A stretch of 64,000 nucleotides of DNA, from NCBI GenBank assembly GCA_917880885.1, contig OU862915.1, forward strand, positions 35,162,676-35,226,675, given 5' to 3'. This document shows, one piece after another, positions 63,262 through 64,000 of this stretch. The position numbers were made by a program, and so were the translations under genes. The notes under the pieces are model-generated. The model saw only the letters and a list, made by a program, of their open reading frames with translations, made no database searches and was not told the DNA's origin. The stretch comes from Limnephilus marmoratus (taxonomy: Eukaryota; Arthropoda; Insecta; Trichoptera; Limnephilidae). The number at the start of each line of letters is the position of its first letter. Position 1 is the stretch's first letter.

Positions 63262-63645
63262 ACATTAGCATTTTTTATATTTCCCTCGGGGCCTATGTCA
63301 TCTTTGGGGATGCTGTGTGGAGGATGTTTTTAGGAAAAGGAAAGAGAGAAAGTCCTGGAAGGAAAGTGTTTGAGGATTCTGAGGGTCAATGTATCCAGGA
63401 GTGACGGACGTATACCCTCCCCACTGCAGTGGGAGGGTTCGTACGGGAGAGCTAGAGGGGTGAAAGGTCTCCATCAACCATTCTCTCTCGATCCGGCCCC
63501 TTCACGCGTAAGTGCCGCCAAGACCTAGACAAACCTTAACCCGTGAGCGTAGCGAACCCGGTCACTTGCGGTGATCCAAGGGAGGGGTGTCGGCTATCTA
63601 ATATATGGTTCCCGGGACGGCGGTGCACATATCCGCCTCCCAAAT
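63262..63645 (-). mobile_element. SINE-like element, copy I, near full length
   Basis: Plus-strand landmarks (inverse of the element): CTCGGGGCCTATGTCATC, GGGGATGCTGTGTGGAGG, CAGGAGTGACGGACG, CTCTCGATCCGGCCCC, GGTTCCCGGGACGGCGG and CCGCCTCCCAAATT. It has the family's 5' end; the A-tail side begins near TACATTAGC at 63,262. Confidence 0.75.
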
Positions 63646-63835
63646 TAAAATAGCTTTAGCCGTATTTGGTGAGCAGATCTCAATAGCCAGGTACATCCTT
63701 ACCTTCGTCTACCCCATTTCCTTCCCCTCCCCACTACCTTCAGACTCACAACATACCACAATTGGGAATGCCATAGTCACGTTGGCTCCAGGCGGCTGGA
63801 AGCAGTTAGGACTCTTGTGCGAATTAAAAAAAAAT
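63646..63835 (+). mobile_element. 3' part of the tRNA-derived SINE
   Basis: It starts abruptly at AGCTTTAGCCGTATTTGGTG and continues CAGGTACATCCTTACC, CTCACAACATACCACAATTG and CTCTTGTGCGAATT with an A-run (63,826-63,834). No tRNA head. It abuts the 5' end of copy I directly. Confidence 0.75.
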
Positions 63836-63839
63836 ATTA

Positions 63840-64000
63840 ATCATTTATACTTCTAAGGTTATACATAATGTTAGGCGAGCTGAAATTCGTTAGTCCAGCA
63901 AAATGTTTGTTACAATATTCATAATGCGAACGACATGACGCAAAAGGAATTTAAAAAAAAATCATGAAAATGTATTGCTTATAGTGGGAATTGAATCCCA
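63840..64000. other. Window end, nothing recognised
   Basis: The last bases, GGGAATTGAATCCCA, resemble a tRNA T arm/B box on the minus strand. A further tRNA-like unit might begin beyond the window. Confidence 0.3.

Overview
The window looks like a repeat-dense stretch of an insect nuclear genome. It is AT-rich and full of retrotransposons of the Jockey, CR1-like and RTE types. It also carries a Ty3/gypsy element, piggyBac remnants, tRNA-derived SINEs and several miniature inverted-repeat elements. The mix suggests Lepidoptera, but that is inference: I recognise no host protein-coding gene, so nothing fixes the species. Apart from the gypsy polyprotein and one long reverse transcriptase ORF, every coding region seen is broken, truncated or both.

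Layout. 1-10.6 kb: a minus-strand Jockey-type LINE (ORF1 and ORF2) is split by a young Ty3/gypsy element with two indistinguishable 225-bp LTRs, an open gag-pol frame and a 5-bp target duplication; removing the insert restores the LINE reading frame. 11.2-16.2 kb: a piggyBac transposase fossil, a second 5'-truncated Jockey-like ORF2 (plus strand) and an RTE 3' fragment (minus strand). 17-19.7 kb: two SINE-like copies and a ~115-bp tandem array. 20-24.7 kb: a minus-strand CR1-like LINE with a PHD-finger ORF1 and a broken ORF2.

25.5-30.2 kb holds the most unusual structure. Two ~550-bp inverted repeats enclose a decayed gene for a nuclease-like/Cys-rich protein. They also enclose a 1.5-kb near-perfect palindrome built from four 414-bp units, each with a tRNA-like gene. 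31-35 kb: LINE 3' ends, a second tRNA-bearing foldback element and a SINE-like copy interrupted by an insertion with 8-bp direct repeats. 36.0-38.0 kb: a complete 1,995-bp TIR transposon with ATAT duplications and two coding remnants of an uncharacterised insect protein family. 38-52 kb: LINE scraps, SINEs (one nested in another), a two-copy MITE family and a palindrome with a hammerhead-ribozyme-like core.

52.5-58.2 kb may be a single giant LTR (5.66 kb, TG...CA, adjacent primer-binding site) of a truncated LTR element. 58-64 kb: more repeats, a GC-rich island near 61.2 kb, a piggyBac-type MITE flanked by TTAA, and SINE/RTE fragments.

No genes work together as a host pathway here. The relationships are between autonomous elements and their parasites. 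One is a LINE family and a SINE-like family sharing one 3' hairpin tail; another is a tRNA-carrying foldback family present at three loci.
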